64,000 bases of DNA from Rhodothermales bacterium (GTDB taxonomy: Bacteria > Bacteroidota > Rhodothermia > Rhodothermales > JAHQVL01), in assembly GCA_041391505.1 (NCBI GenBank), contig JAWKNW010000012.1:1-64000 (forward strand), given 5' to 3'. Under the pieces are notes generated by a model. It had not been told where the DNA came from. It made no database searches and was given only the letters and a program-made list of their open reading frames with translations. Positions 1 to 8,809 of this stretch are shown piece after piece. Position 1 is the stretch's first letter, and each line of letters begins with the position of its first letter. The position numbers and the translations under genes are program-made.

Positions 1-1132
1 CTTCACGACGGTGGCGAGCCGAACGGGTTTGATGGCGCTGGTGCTGGTGGGCGTGGGCATGCCCCAGGTCTACGAGCGCGCCGGCGAGCAGGCGGCCGAA
101 GTCGTGGTCTCGCTGCAGTCGACCCACCTCAACGCCCGCGACCAGGACATCGCCGACCGCGGGTACTACGAAGGCCTGATGGATGCGCGCGGCTACACGT
201 CGCAGCTGGCCTGGGCCGCCGAAGTGCAGCGGCCGGACAACTGGAAGGCCACGATGAACTCCGAGGCCATCCGCCGCGGCGAAGGGCTCCTGGTGTACGA
301 ACTGATCCCGAACTACGACGGGATGGAGAAAGAGGCGCCGTTCCGCACCAACCAGTGGGGCATGCGCGACAAGGAGTACACGAAGGAGAAGCCGGAGGGC
401 GTCTATCGGATCGCGATGCTGGGCGCCTCCTACGAGCAGGGTTCGGGCGTCACCGAGGAGGAGACCTACGAGGCCATCGTCGAAGCCCGCCTCAACCAGA
501 ATTTCGCCGGCGGCGCCTATGCCGGCTACGAGATCCTCAACTTCTCGGTCGGCGGCTACAGCCCCGTGCAGAATCTCGTGGTGGCCGAAAAGAAAGCGTT
601 CGACTTCCAGCCGGACGCCGTCTACTACGCCATCCACTCCACCGAAAAACGGCGCATGCTGATGCAGATCGAGCGCATGATCAAGCAGAAGCGGGCCATC
701 GAATACCCCTACCTGAGCGAGCTGTTCACCCGTCTCGGCGTCAAGCCGGACATGCAGCAGTCCGAACTGCGCCGGCTGCTCGATCCGCACGGTGAAGAGA
801 TCTTGAAATGGAGCCTCGAGGAGCTAAACCGGAAATGTATCGAGCGCGGTATTCCGCTGGTGGTCCTCTACGTTCCGACCACAGAAGAGATTAACGGACT
901 CGATCCCGAGCGCGCACCCGATCTGATCCGCATTCTGGAGGAGACGGGCATCCCGACGCTCATGATCGACGAACCCTACCGGGGACGCACCGCCGATGAG
1001 GTGCAATTGCGACCCTGGGACACGCATCTGAGCAAAATCGGACATGAAGTGGTTGCCGATCGCCTGTACGACGTCCTTGTCGAGCACAGCGACGAATTGA
1101 AGCTCGGCGCATCTCCCCAGACCGCGCGCTGA
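1..1132 (+). CDS. MBOAT-SGNH fusion paralogue 1, C-terminal part (5' cut by window edge)
   Basis: The reading frame is open from the window edge, so the true start lies upstream. What remains is the end of the membrane part (up to the MPQVYERAGE stretch also present in paralogues 2 and 3) followed by a complete SGNH-hydrolase-like domain. Counting from the methionine at position 11, the likely nucleophile is Ser140 in LGASYEQG, replacing the usual GDS box. A GGYSP block follows near nt 550, and Asp337/His339 lie in WDTHLSKIGH. SGNH domains next to MBOAT proteins move acyl groups onto envelope glycans in known systems (DltD, AlgX/PatB). It lies about 260 bp upstream of the carrier-ligase-dehydrogenase operon. 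The acceptor is unknown. Confidence 0.8.
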   Translation, partial: FTTVASRTGLMALVLVGVGMPQVYERAGEQAAEVVVSLQSTHLNARDQDIADRGYYEGLMDARGYTSQLAWAAEVQRPDNWKATMNSEAIRRGEGLLVYELIPNYDGMEKEAPFRTNQWGMRDKEYTKEKPEGVYRIAMLGASYEQGSGVTEEETYEAIVEARLNQNFAGGAYAGYEILNFSVGGYSPVQNLVVAEKKAFDFQPDAVYYAIHSTEKRRMLMQIERMIKQKRAIEYPYLSELFTRLGVKPDMQQSELRRLLDPHGEEILKWSLEELNRKCIERGIPLVVLYVPTTEEINGLDPERAPDLIRILEETGIPTLMIDEPYRGRTADEVQLRPWDTHLSKIGHEVVADRLYDVLVEHSDELKLGASPQTAR

Positions 1133-1380
1133 CGGGCCTCACGTTTTAAAGAAACGGTCATCGACCGATACTCACAACCAGTATGATCGGTCTACAATGC
1201 ACGATACGGCGGCCTGTTTTGAACCTCGCTCTAACGTGAAATGATGGCTAAACCGGCGTACCGACACGTCGCGCCGGCGTCTCGATGACGTGATGCAAGG
1301 TCGTTTTTGCGCATCCTCTGACAGACACCAACCCTGACGAATCCCTGTTTTATTAGTTCACCATCACGCAATAACCATAC

Positions 1381-1384
1381 GGAG
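1381..1384 (+). promoter_or_regulatory. Shine-Dalgarno site of the carrier protein gene
   Basis: GGAG lies six bases before the ATG at 1391 and fixes the start of the carrier protein. The gap upstream (1133-1390) has no gene. It holds an imperfect hairpin at about 1162-1191 (GACCGAT pairing with ATCGGTC), which could end the preceding gene's transcript but lacks a clear T run. Confidence 0.5.
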
Positions 1385-1390
1385 TTTACC

Positions 1391-1666
1391 ATGGCTGCAG
1401 CGAATATCCAGCAAGCGCATATCGACGAAATCACCGAGCCGGTGAAGCGTTTTATCCTCGATACGTTCTTGCCCGGCGAAGACCCGAGCGCGCTCGAATA
1501 CGACACCCCGCTCATCTCCGGCGGCATCATTGATTCGATTTCCACCCTGAAGCTGGTAACGTTCCTCGAAGAAGAATTCGACATCCAGGTCCAGGCCAAC
1601 GAGATGAACTCGGACAACCTCGACACCCTGGAAGAAATCACGTCGTTTGTTCTCTCGAAGAAGTAA
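1391..1666 (+). CDS. Acyl/peptidyl carrier protein (DltC/PltL-like)
   Basis: A 91-residue acidic protein of carrier-protein length. Ser49 in GGIIDSIS is the expected attachment site for 4'-phosphopantetheine. The following helix (STLKLVTFLEEEFDIQ) matches helix II of acyl and peptidyl carrier proteins. It should hold an aminoacyl thioester made by the ligase encoded 3 bp downstream. The dehydrogenase gene follows, so the three enzymes probably work on one tethered substrate. By analogy with DltC and DltB, the charged carrier could dock on the cytoplasmic face of the neighbouring MBOAT proteins. Family assignment is firm; partner assignment is inferred from context. Confidence 0.92.
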   Translation: MAAANIQQAHIDEITEPVKRFILDTFLPGEDPSALEYDTPLISGGIIDSISTLKLVTFLEEEFDIQVQANEMNSDNLDTLEEITSFVLSKK

Positions 1667-1669
1667 GGC

Positions 1670-3226
1670 ATGCAGACCCATCACGACACCCTGCACGGCC
1701 TGCTCGAGCGTTCGGCGGCTCGCCGGCCCGGGCACACGGCCGTGGAAGATCCCGAGCGGGATAACGCGGTCTCCTATGGCGATTTCAACGCCAACGCAGA
1801 CCGCCTGAAAGAGGCGCTGGCCCGCATCGGCGTACAAAACGGCGACCGTGTAGGCATCTACGTGCCGAAGTCGATCGCGTCCATCACGGCGGTGTTCGGC
1901 ATCCTGAAATCGGGGGGCGCCTACGTGCCCGTCGATCCCGGGGCGCCGCCACGCCGCAACGCGTTCATCTTCCAGGACTGCGCCGTCAAAGGCATCGTCG
2001 TGGCCAACGACCTCATCGAGGGGCTGAAGGCGGAGTTCGACGACAGCTACACCCTCACGGTCGAGCCGCTGTCTTTCCTGGATGGCTTCGCGCTTCCGGT
2101 GAGCCTGGTCGCGGTCGCGAAATCCGGCGACCAGCCGGCGCAGCCGTCCATCGAGAACCTGTCGTACATCCTGTACACGTCGGGCTCGACGGGCAAGCCG
2201 AAGGGCGTCATCCACACCCACGCCAGCGCGCTGAGCTTCGTGCGGTGGACGTCGGAAACGGTTGGCTTCACGGAAGACGACCGGTTTTCGTCGCACGCGC
2301 CGTTCCACTTCGACCTGTCGATCCTGGACATCTACGTGCCGATGCTGCACGCCGGCACGCTGATCCTCATCGGCGAGGAGCTGGGCAAGACGCCGGCGCG
2401 TCTCGGCCCGATGGCGGCGGAGCGCAAGATCTCGGTGTGGTATTCCACCCCGTCGATCCTGCGCCTCCTGGTGGAGTACGGCAACCTGGAGAGCCACGAC
2501 TTCAGCGCGATGCGGGTCGTATTTTTTGCCGGCGAGGTCTTCCCGATCAAGCACCTGCGCGCCCTGCTCGAGCGGTGGCCGCATCCGGAGTACTACAACC
2601 TCTACGGGCCGACCGAGACGAACGTCTGCACCTACTACAAGCTGCCGGCGACGATTCCGGACACCCAGGTCGATCCCTTCCCGATCGGCCCCGTCTGCGA
2701 AAACGACCGGGCGATCGTCGTCGATACCGACAACACGATCGTGCCCGTGGGCGAGGAAGGCGAGCTGCTGATCACCGGCGGATCGGTGATGCAGGGCTAC
2801 TGGAACCTGCCCGAGCGTTCGGCCGAGGCCTATTTCGTGGATGCGGAGGGTACGCGCTGGTACCGCACGGGCGACATCGTCCGCGAGGAGGAAGGCGGCG
2901 TGTTCATCTTTGTCGGCCGGCGCGACCGCATGGTCAAGCGCAACGGCTACCGCGTGGAACTCGGCGAAATCGAGGCCGCGCTGTATCGGCACCCGGCGGC
3001 CACCGAAGCGGCGGTCGTCGCATTGCCGAACGCCGAAAACGGCACCCTCATCAAGGCGTTTTTGAGCTGGTCGGACGGGAAGCCGCGCGGCATTATTGAA
3101 ATGAAGCGATTCTGCGCGGAAAACCTGCCGAAGTATATGATTCCGGATCGATTCTCGTCGCTGCCGTCCCTGCCGAAGACGTCGACGGACAAGATTAATT
3201 ATCAGGCACTCAAAGAGCTCGATTAA
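1670..3226 (+). CDS. Amino-acid adenylation ligase, predicted L-prolyl-AMP ligase (PltF/RedM-like; DltA superfamily)
   Basis: A stand-alone 518-residue adenylation domain with the ATP loop TSGSTGKPKG, the YGPTE motif (312-316), the YRTGD motif and a C-terminal lysine (Lys508). It should adenylate a carboxylic acid and load it on the carrier encoded just upstream. Aligning by eye to GrsA, the ten specificity positions are Asp215, Leu216, Leu219, Tyr258, Phe285, Ala287, Leu311, Val319, Cys320 and Lys508. From memory, the proline ligases of pyrrole pathways carry DLLYLALVCK, one difference. DltA differs at several of these places, including the cysteine that selects D-Ala, which is alanine here. 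Class is certain; proline specificity is a strong but untested inference. Confidence 0.9.
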   Translation: MQTHHDTLHGLLERSAARRPGHTAVEDPERDNAVSYGDFNANADRLKEALARIGVQNGDRVGIYVPKSIASITAVFGILKSGGAYVPVDPGAPPRRNAFIFQDCAVKGIVVANDLIEGLKAEFDDSYTLTVEPLSFLDGFALPVSLVAVAKSGDQPAQPSIENLSYILYTSGSTGKPKGVIHTHASALSFVRWTSETVGFTEDDRFSSHAPFHFDLSILDIYVPMLHAGTLILIGEELGKTPARLGPMAAERKISVWYSTPSILRLLVEYGNLESHDFSAMRVVFFAGEVFPIKHLRALLERWPHPEYYNLYGPTETNVCTYYKLPATIPDTQVDPFPIGPVCENDRAIVVDTDNTIVPVGEEGELLITGGSVMQGYWNLPERSAEAYFVDAEGTRWYRTGDIVREEEGGVFIFVGRRDRMVKRNGYRVELGEIEAALYRHPAATEAAVVALPNAENGTLIKAFLSWSDGKPRGIIEMKRFCAENLPKYMIPDRFSSLPSLPKTSTDKINYQALKELD

Positions 3227-3228
3227 TA

Positions 3229-4380
3229 ATGGATGTAGCACCCACGAAGGAGCACAAGCAGCTTCAGAAGGAGATTGTAGCGTTTGCGAAACAGCAGCTG
3301 AAGGATGCCTCGTTTGCCGAACGCGACCGCGGGCACGTGTTTTCCCGCGCGCTGTGGCAGGCGTGCGGCGCGCAGCGCATCCCGGGGCTCGTCGTGCCGG
3401 AAGCCTATGGCGGCAAGGGGTATGACGCCCTCGGCACCGCCATGGCGCTGGAAGGGCTGGGCCTCGCCATCGAGGACCAGGGCCTGTTGATGGCGCTGAG
3501 CACGCATCTGCTTTCGTGCCAGGTGCCGCTCGTGGCGTTCGGGACGGAGGCGCAGAAGCAGCGCTTCCTGCCCGGGCTGAGCGACGGCAGCCGGATCGCC
3601 ACGAGCGCGATGGCCGAGCCGGTGGGTTCGAGCTGGAGCGACCTGGCGACCACCGCCGTGGCCGACGGCGACGGCTACGTTATCACCGGTGAAAAGACGC
3701 TGCTGACGAATGCGCCGGTGGCCGATGTGGTGATCGTGTATGCCGTCACGGATGCTGAAAAAGGCGCGGAAGGCGGCATAACAGCCTTTGTGCTGGATGT
3801 CGAAACCGCCGGCATCCAGCGTGGGCCGGCGATGGACACGATGGGGCTGCACACCGCCGAGGTGGGGAGCCTGGTGTTCGACAACGTCCGCGTGGACGCC
3901 GGCGCCGTCCTCGGCCAGGTGGGCGGGGGCGTGGCCGTGTTCGACCACGCGATGACGTGGGAGCGGAGCCTGCTCTCGGCCGGCCAGGTCGGCCAGATGC
4001 AGACGATGCTCGATCAAACTATCGCCTATGCGCGCGCCCGGAAGGCCGACGGCAAGGCGATCAGCAAATATCAGTCGGTCTCCCACAAGATCACCGATAT
4101 GAAAATGCGCGTCGAGGCCGCGCGGCTCCTCACGTACCGGGCCGCATGGACGCTCGACCAGCGCCCGAAAGAGGCGGCGCTTTCGGCGTCGGTCAACAAG
4201 GTTTTTGTGAGCGAAGCGTATGTAAAAGCCTCGCTCGATGCCGTCCAGATCATGGGCGGCAAAGGGTATCTGGCGGCTTCGAATATGGAGCGCCTGGTGC
4301 GGGACAGCATCGGGGGCACCTTCTATTCGGGCAGCAACGACGTCCAGCGGTCCGCCATCGCCGCCGAGCTGGGTCTTTAG
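3229..4380 (+). CDS. Acyl-CoA dehydrogenase family flavoprotein, predicted prolyl-carrier desaturase (PltE/RedW-like)
   Basis: 383 residues with the full acyl-CoA dehydrogenase fold, starting 2 bp after the ligase stop. The C-terminal motif is GGTFYSGSNDVQR, where medium-chain enzymes have YEGT with the catalytic Glu; here that position is Ser. A Glu at position 245 in MTWERSLLSAG matches the catalytic Glu of isovaleryl-CoA dehydrogenase (LDLERLVLAGG), so activity is likely kept. PltE-type enzymes, which oxidise prolyl-S-carrier to pyrrole-2-carboxyl-S-carrier, use this arrangement and a similar YSGT..D.QR ending. Oxidation of some other carrier-bound aminoacyl group cannot be excluded. Confidence 0.88.
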   Translation: MDVAPTKEHKQLQKEIVAFAKQQLKDASFAERDRGHVFSRALWQACGAQRIPGLVVPEAYGGKGYDALGTAMALEGLGLAIEDQGLLMALSTHLLSCQVPLVAFGTEAQKQRFLPGLSDGSRIATSAMAEPVGSSWSDLATTAVADGDGYVITGEKTLLTNAPVADVVIVYAVTDAEKGAEGGITAFVLDVETAGIQRGPAMDTMGLHTAEVGSLVFDNVRVDAGAVLGQVGGGVAVFDHAMTWERSLLSAGQVGQMQTMLDQTIAYARARKADGKAISKYQSVSHKITDMKMRVEAARLLTYRAAWTLDQRPKEAALSASVNKVFVSEAYVKASLDAVQIMGGKGYLAASNMERLVRDSIGGTFYSGSNDVQRSAIAAELGL

Positions 4381-4585
4381 GAGGGCCGGGCCGATCGTCG
4401 GTCACCCTCCATCTCCCATCGTTCCGCGCCAAAACCGCATCGCCCCTTGCGCCAATTGGCGACGGTACAGTTGGGTCGATATCCGTACGGCCGCGCTACG
4501 CGACGTGGCTATACTGGGATCTCGTCTTTTTTCCCATAGCGCAAGCCGCCTTCGCGTACTATCCCACGTCCAGGGCCCCTAAGCC

Positions 4586-5398
4586 ATGATTGGAAAACTA
4601 GCAGATTCGACCGCCGCTCCGCTTGCCGGCGTCTCGTTTATCGAACAGGTCAAGGCCTCCGGGTTGAAGTTCGTGGTGGTTACCGCCCAGCTCGCGCTGG
4701 TGCTCTTCGCCATCCGGATTTTCGAGATTGAAAACGGATTCGGGTTTCAGCACCTCCTGCCGATCATCTTCGGCGGTTTCGTCATCCACGCCTGGCTGCC
4801 GGAGCGGTGGCGCCAGCCGTTTTTCGTCGGCCTCACGCTGGCCGGCATCTGGCTGCTTTTCGGGGTGATCGGCGGTTCGTGGCTGATCGTGATCGGGCTG
4901 CTGCTCATCGCGCTCGCCCACCTGCCGGCGCCGATGTGGATCCGGATCACGCTCATCGTCGGCGTCTCGGCGGTGCTGACGGCATTCCGGGCCGGCTGGG
5001 TCGAAACGACGTGGTCGGGCGGGATCATCGCCGTGCTGGGCTCGATGTTCATGTTCCGTATGGCGCTCTACCTCTACGACATGCGCAACGAGAAGAAGCC
5101 GGCGACGCTCTTCGAGCGGCTGAGCTACTTTTTCCAGCTTCCGAACATCGTGTTTCCCTTCTACCCGATCGTGGACTACATCACGTTCCGGCGGACGTAC
5201 TACGACCGTGACGCGTACGAGATCTACCAGAAGGGGGTGTTGTGGATGCTCCGTGGCGTGATCCACCTGCTGATGTACCGGGTGGTGTACTACTACTTCA
5301 CGCCGGCGGTGGAAGACATCCAGGGTCTGGGGGGCGTGGTGCTCTTCATCGTGAGCGCGTACCTGCTGTATCTGCGTGTTCGGGTCTGTTCCACCTGA
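4586..5398 (+). CDS. N-terminal open segment of MBOAT paralogue 2
   Basis: 270 codons open from the ATG at 4586. The first 150 residues (several transmembrane segments) are particular to this paralogue. From about nt 5037 onward it carries the shared core, including FRMALYLYDMRNEKK and FPFYPIVDYITFRRTYY. The last residues, RVRVCST, are out of frame; the true continuation is VSGLFHLIVG as in paralogue 4. Confidence 0.6.
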   Translation: MIGKLADSTAAPLAGVSFIEQVKASGLKFVVVTAQLALVLFAIRIFEIENGFGFQHLLPIIFGGFVIHAWLPERWRQPFFVGLTLAGIWLLFGVIGGSWLIVIGLLLIALAHLPAPMWIRITLIVGVSAVLTAFRAGWVETTWSGGIIAVLGSMFMFRMALYLYDMRNEKKPATLFERLSYFFQLPNIVFPFYPIVDYITFRRTYYDRDAYEIYQKGVLWMLRGVIHLLMYRVVYYYFTPAVEDIQGLGGVVLFIVSAYLLYLRVRVCST

Positions 5399-6123
5399 TC
5401 GTGGGGCTGATGTGCCTCTTCGGCTTCAACCTTCCGGAGACGCACAAGCGCGCTACTTTCTGGCCTCGAGCTTCAACGACTACTGGCGCCGGATCAACAT
5501 CTACTGGAAGGACTTCATGATGAAGCTGTTCTTCTACCCGGTGTACATGCGGGTGAGGAACTGGGGCAACATCCCGGCGCTGGTGTTTTCGACGGTGGTG
5601 GTGTTCGCGTGCACGTGGCTGCTGCACTCGTACAGTGGTTCTGGCTTCAGGGACTTTCCGCTGACGACGGTGGACGGGTGTACTGGGGCGTTCTGGGCGT
5701 GCTGGTGGCGATCAACTCGGTGTGGGAGTCCGGTGAGCGGAACGAAGAAGGGTAAGAGCCTGAGCAGAAGGGGTGGACGCTGCGCGGAGCGCGGAAGCTG
5801 TCGCTGAAGACGGTGTCGACGTTCGTGTTTCTGGGATTGATGTGGTCGTTCTGGAGCAGCGACTCGAGCGAGTGGGTGAGCGTGATGAAGCAGGCGGGGA
5901 CGAGCGGCGCGGGTGAGTGGCTGCTTCTGCTGGGCGGTCTGGCGGGTCTGTACGTGGTGCTGGTGGTGCTGGACGTGCTGGAGGCGAAGGGCTGGAGTCC
6001 GTTTTTCGAGGAGCGGGGGATGAGCTTCACGACGGTGGCGAGCCGTACGGGTTTGATGGCGCTGGTGCTGGTGGGCGTGGGCATGCCCCAGGTCTACGAG
6101 CGCGCCGGCGAGGACGCCGCGTC
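5037..6123 (+). repeat. Homogenised MBOAT core repeat, copy in paralogue 2
   Basis: From CTGGGCTCGATGTTCATG to GCCGGCGAGGACGCCGCGTC this stretch is nearly identical to 7719-8809. The end of the same unit is seen at 1-90 in paralogue 1. Sequence on both sides differs strongly between paralogues, so the unit has sharp edges. Gene conversion or recent unequal crossover would give this pattern. Confidence 0.8.
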
Positions 6124-7153
6124 CGTGATCGCTTCGCTCCAGGGCAGCCGGCTCAACGCCCGGGATCAGGCCCAGCTGGAGCGGGGCTACTACGAGAACC
6201 TCATGTCGAACGACAGCTACACCTCGGGCCTGTTCGGCGCGCAGACGCAACAGGAGCAGGAAGGCTGGGAGGAGATCTACGAGACGGACGCCGTCGACCT
6301 GCGCGAGGACATCCGCCTTTGGTCGCTCCGGCCCAGCGTGCACATGCAGTTCAAGCATGCGAACCTGAGCACGAACCAGTGGGGCATGCGCGATCAGGAC
6401 TATACCCGTGAGAAGCCGGAAGGCGCTTACCGGATGGCGTTGCTGGGCGCTTCCTACGTGATGGGCGCCGGCGTGGCCGACGGCGAGACGTTCGAGACGC
6501 TGGTGGAAGACCGCCTCAACGCCCGGACGGGTGCGGACTCGGCGGCGACGTATGAAATCCTCAACTTCTCGGTCGGCGGCTACGGCCTCGGGCAGCAGGT
6601 CGCCGTCCTCGAGAACGAAGTTTTTGCCTTCGCGCCCGACGCGGTGCTGTATGTGGTGCAGCCCGAAGAGGTGCGCCGCACGATCGAGCGGTTGCTGCCG
6701 GCGGTGCTGGACGGCAAGCAGATCGACGTCCCCTACATCCGCCAGATCCTGGACGAGCTGGGCGTCACCTCGCAGATGGATCGCCCCGAGGCGCGCCGGC
6801 TGCTCTTCACGCGCGGCGAGGAGATGGTCGAGAAGGGCTATGCCCGGATCGCCGAACTGAGCCGCGAGCATGGCGCGGTGCCGGTGCTGGTGTGCCTGCC
6901 GAACACGCGCCGGCCGTTCGAGGACAACGAGATCGTCTTCCTGCGCGGTCTCGCCGATCGCCTCGGTCTGCGGTTTGTCGATCTGCGGACGGCCTACGAC
7001 GGGCACGACGTAGAAGGCCTGGTCGTCGCGCCGTGGGACGCCCACCCGAACCGCGAAGGCCACCGGTTGATCGCCGACGTGCTGTACGATCAGCTGCTCG
7101 CGCAACCCGATCTGCAGGCGGGCGCCCCGATGCAGACGAGCGCCGGCCAATAA
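5813..7153 (+). CDS. C-terminal open segment of MBOAT paralogue 2: SGNH hydrolase-like domain
   Basis: 446 codons in one frame. It starts with the two or three transmembrane segments that link MBOAT core and SGNH domain, then a periplasmic SGNH domain unique to this copy. The nucleophile motif is LGASYVMGAGV and the Asp/His motif is PWDAHPNREGH near the end. If the upstream breaks are sequence errors this is the second half of a single protein. If they are real, the segment lacks a plausible start and is probably not made. Confidence 0.65.
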   Translation: MSTFVFLGLMWSFWSSDSSEWVSVMKQAGTSGAGEWLLLLGGLAGLYVVLVVLDVLEAKGWSPFFEERGMSFTTVASRTGLMALVLVGVGMPQVYERAGEDAASVIASLQGSRLNARDQAQLERGYYENLMSNDSYTSGLFGAQTQQEQEGWEEIYETDAVDLREDIRLWSLRPSVHMQFKHANLSTNQWGMRDQDYTREKPEGAYRMALLGASYVMGAGVADGETFETLVEDRLNARTGADSAATYEILNFSVGGYGLGQQVAVLENEVFAFAPDAVLYVVQPEEVRRTIERLLPAVLDGKQIDVPYIRQILDELGVTSQMDRPEARRLLFTRGEEMVEKGYARIAELSREHGAVPVLVCLPNTRRPFEDNEIVFLRGLADRLGLRFVDLRTAYDGHDVEGLVVAPWDAHPNREGHRLIADVLYDQLLAQPDLQAGAPMQTSAGQ

Positions 7154-7243
7154 TGGAGGGCTCTGGCGTCCTGCGTCCGCGTTTCGCGCATACATCCCAG
7201 GCACGCCCATCCTGACCCGAACCCCTTATCGTCACGAACGATC

Positions 7244-7660
7244 ATGTTGAAGTTAGCCAAAGCCGTAGTCGAAAGCATGGGCGGCGCGTCGCCGCGGGCC
7301 ATGGCGCTGTCGCGCCAGGCGCCGGCGCTTGCGAGCGAGCTGCAGCTCGGCAAGATGGTGGTCGTCACCGTCCAGCTCGCCCTGGTGCTCTTCGCGATTC
7401 GGCTGTTCGGCGTCGAGGAGACGACCGGTTTCCACCGCATCCTGCCCGTTGTTCTGGGCGGCTTCGTCATCCATGCCTTTTTGCCGATCGGCTATCGCCA
7501 GCCGTTTTATGTGCTCCTCACGTGGGTGAGCATCGTGGCGGTATTCGGCGGTTTCAACGCGGTGTGGCTGATCGGCCTGTCGCTGGGCCTGATCCTTCTG
7601 GCGCACCTTCCGATCGACTACCAGGCGCGCATCGCGCTGATCGTGGTGGCCGGCACTTGA
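7244..7660 (+). CDS. N-terminal open segment of MBOAT paralogue 3
   Basis: 138 codons beginning MLKLAKAVVESMGG, like MLKQAKTVADSASG of paralogue 4, followed by hydrophobic segments. The frame ends at a TGA near 7660, just before the shared core begins. It is the paralogue-specific membrane leader of a longer gene. Confidence 0.55.
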   Translation: MLKLAKAVVESMGGASPRAMALSRQAPALASELQLGKMVVVTVQLALVLFAIRLFGVEETTGFHRILPVVLGGFVIHAFLPIGYRQPFYVLLTWVSIVAVFGGFNAVWLIGLSLGLILLAHLPIDYQARIALIVVAGT

Positions 7661-7718
7661 GGCTGACGGTGATGATGGCGGGCTACTACGACGTCGTGGT
7701 CGACGGCGATCCTGCCGA

Positions 7719-8809
7719 TCCTGGGCTCGATGTTCATGTTCCGTATGGCGCTCTACCTCTACGACATGCGCAACGAAGAAGAAACCGGCGACGCTCTTCG
7801 AGCGGCTGGGCCTACTTTCAGCTTCCGGGCCCTCGTGTTTCCCTTCTACCCGATCGTGGACTACATCACGTTCCGAGCGGACGTACTACGACCGTGACGC
7901 GTACGAGATCTACCAGAAGGGGTGTTGTGGATGCTCCGTGGCGTGATCCACCTGCTGATGTACCGGGTGGTGTGCTACTACTTCACGCCGGCGGTGGAAG
8001 ACATCCAGGGTCTGGGGGCGTGGTGCTCTTCATCGTGAGCGCGTACCTGCTGTACCTCTGCGTGTTTCGGGTCTGTTCCACCTGATCGTGGGGCTGATGT
8101 GCCTCTTCGGCTTCAACCTTCGGAGACGCACAAGCGCTGCCCTGCTGGCCTCGAAGCTCAGCGACTGCTGGCGCCGGATCAGCATCTACTGGAAGGACTT
8201 CATGGTGAGCTGTCTTCTACCCGGTGTACATGCGGGTGAGGAACTGGGGCAACATCGGCGCTGGTGTTTTCGACGGTGGTGGTGTTCGCGTGCGTGGCTG
8301 CACTCATTGCCAGTGGTTCTGGCTTCAGGGAGACTTTCCGCTGACGACGGTGGACGGGGTGTACTGGGGCGTTCTGGGCGTGCTGGTGGCGATCAACTCG
8401 GTGTGGGGAGTCGGTGAGCGGAACGAAGAAGGGGAAGAGCCTGAGCAGAAGGTGGACGCTGCGCGGTGCGCTGGAAAGCTGTCGCTGAAGACGGTGTCGA
8501 CGTTTGTGTTTCTGGGGTTGATGTGGTCGTTCTGGAGCAGCGACTCGGTGAGCGAGTGGGTAGGCATGATGAAGCAGGCGGGGACGAGCGGCGCGGGCGA
8601 GTGGCTGCTGCTGCTGGGCGGTCTGGCGGGCCTGTACGTGGTGCTGGTGGTGCTGGACGTGCTGGAGGCGAAGGGCTGGAGTCCGTTTTTCGAGGAGCGG
8701 GGGATGAGCTTCACGACGGTGGCGAGCCGTACGGGTTTGATGGCGCTGGTGCTGGTGGGCGTGGGCATGCCCCAGGTCTACGAGCGCGCCGGCGAGGACG
8801 CCGCGTCGT
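7719..8809 (+). repeat. Homogenised MBOAT core repeat, copy in paralogue 3
   Basis: Second copy of the unit at 5037-6123, in direct orientation about 2.7 kb away. The copies agree closely but each has its own small insertions and deletions. Many lie in short homopolymers or doublets. Confidence 0.8.

Larger units (their letters stand above)
4586..7153 (+). pseudogene. MBOAT-SGNH fusion paralogue 2, frame-disrupted in the core
   Basis: By comparison with intact paralogue 4, this is one gene of about 855 codons: membrane leader, MBOAT core, extra transmembrane segments, then an SGNH domain. The frame breaks near 5373, where GTTTCGGG has lost one T. Further small indels follow at about 5450 (extra GC), 5633 (missing C in TACCAGTGG), 5655 (missing two bases) and 5677 (missing G). 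The frame is open again from about 5813. All breaks fall inside the stretch that is nearly identical to paralogue 3. That pattern fits consensus error in an unresolved repeat as well as true decay. The predicted active-site His (CTWLLHS) remains at about 5622. Confidence 0.75.

Noticed and set aside
1670..3226. Straight DltA annotation (D-Ala ligase)
   Set aside because: Specificity positions differ from DltA, including the D-Ala-selecting Cys, and a dehydrogenase is encoded next to it.
1364..3241. 625-codon minus-strand open frame over the ligase
   Set aside because: Antisense shadow of a gene with clear adenylation motifs; no family resemblance.
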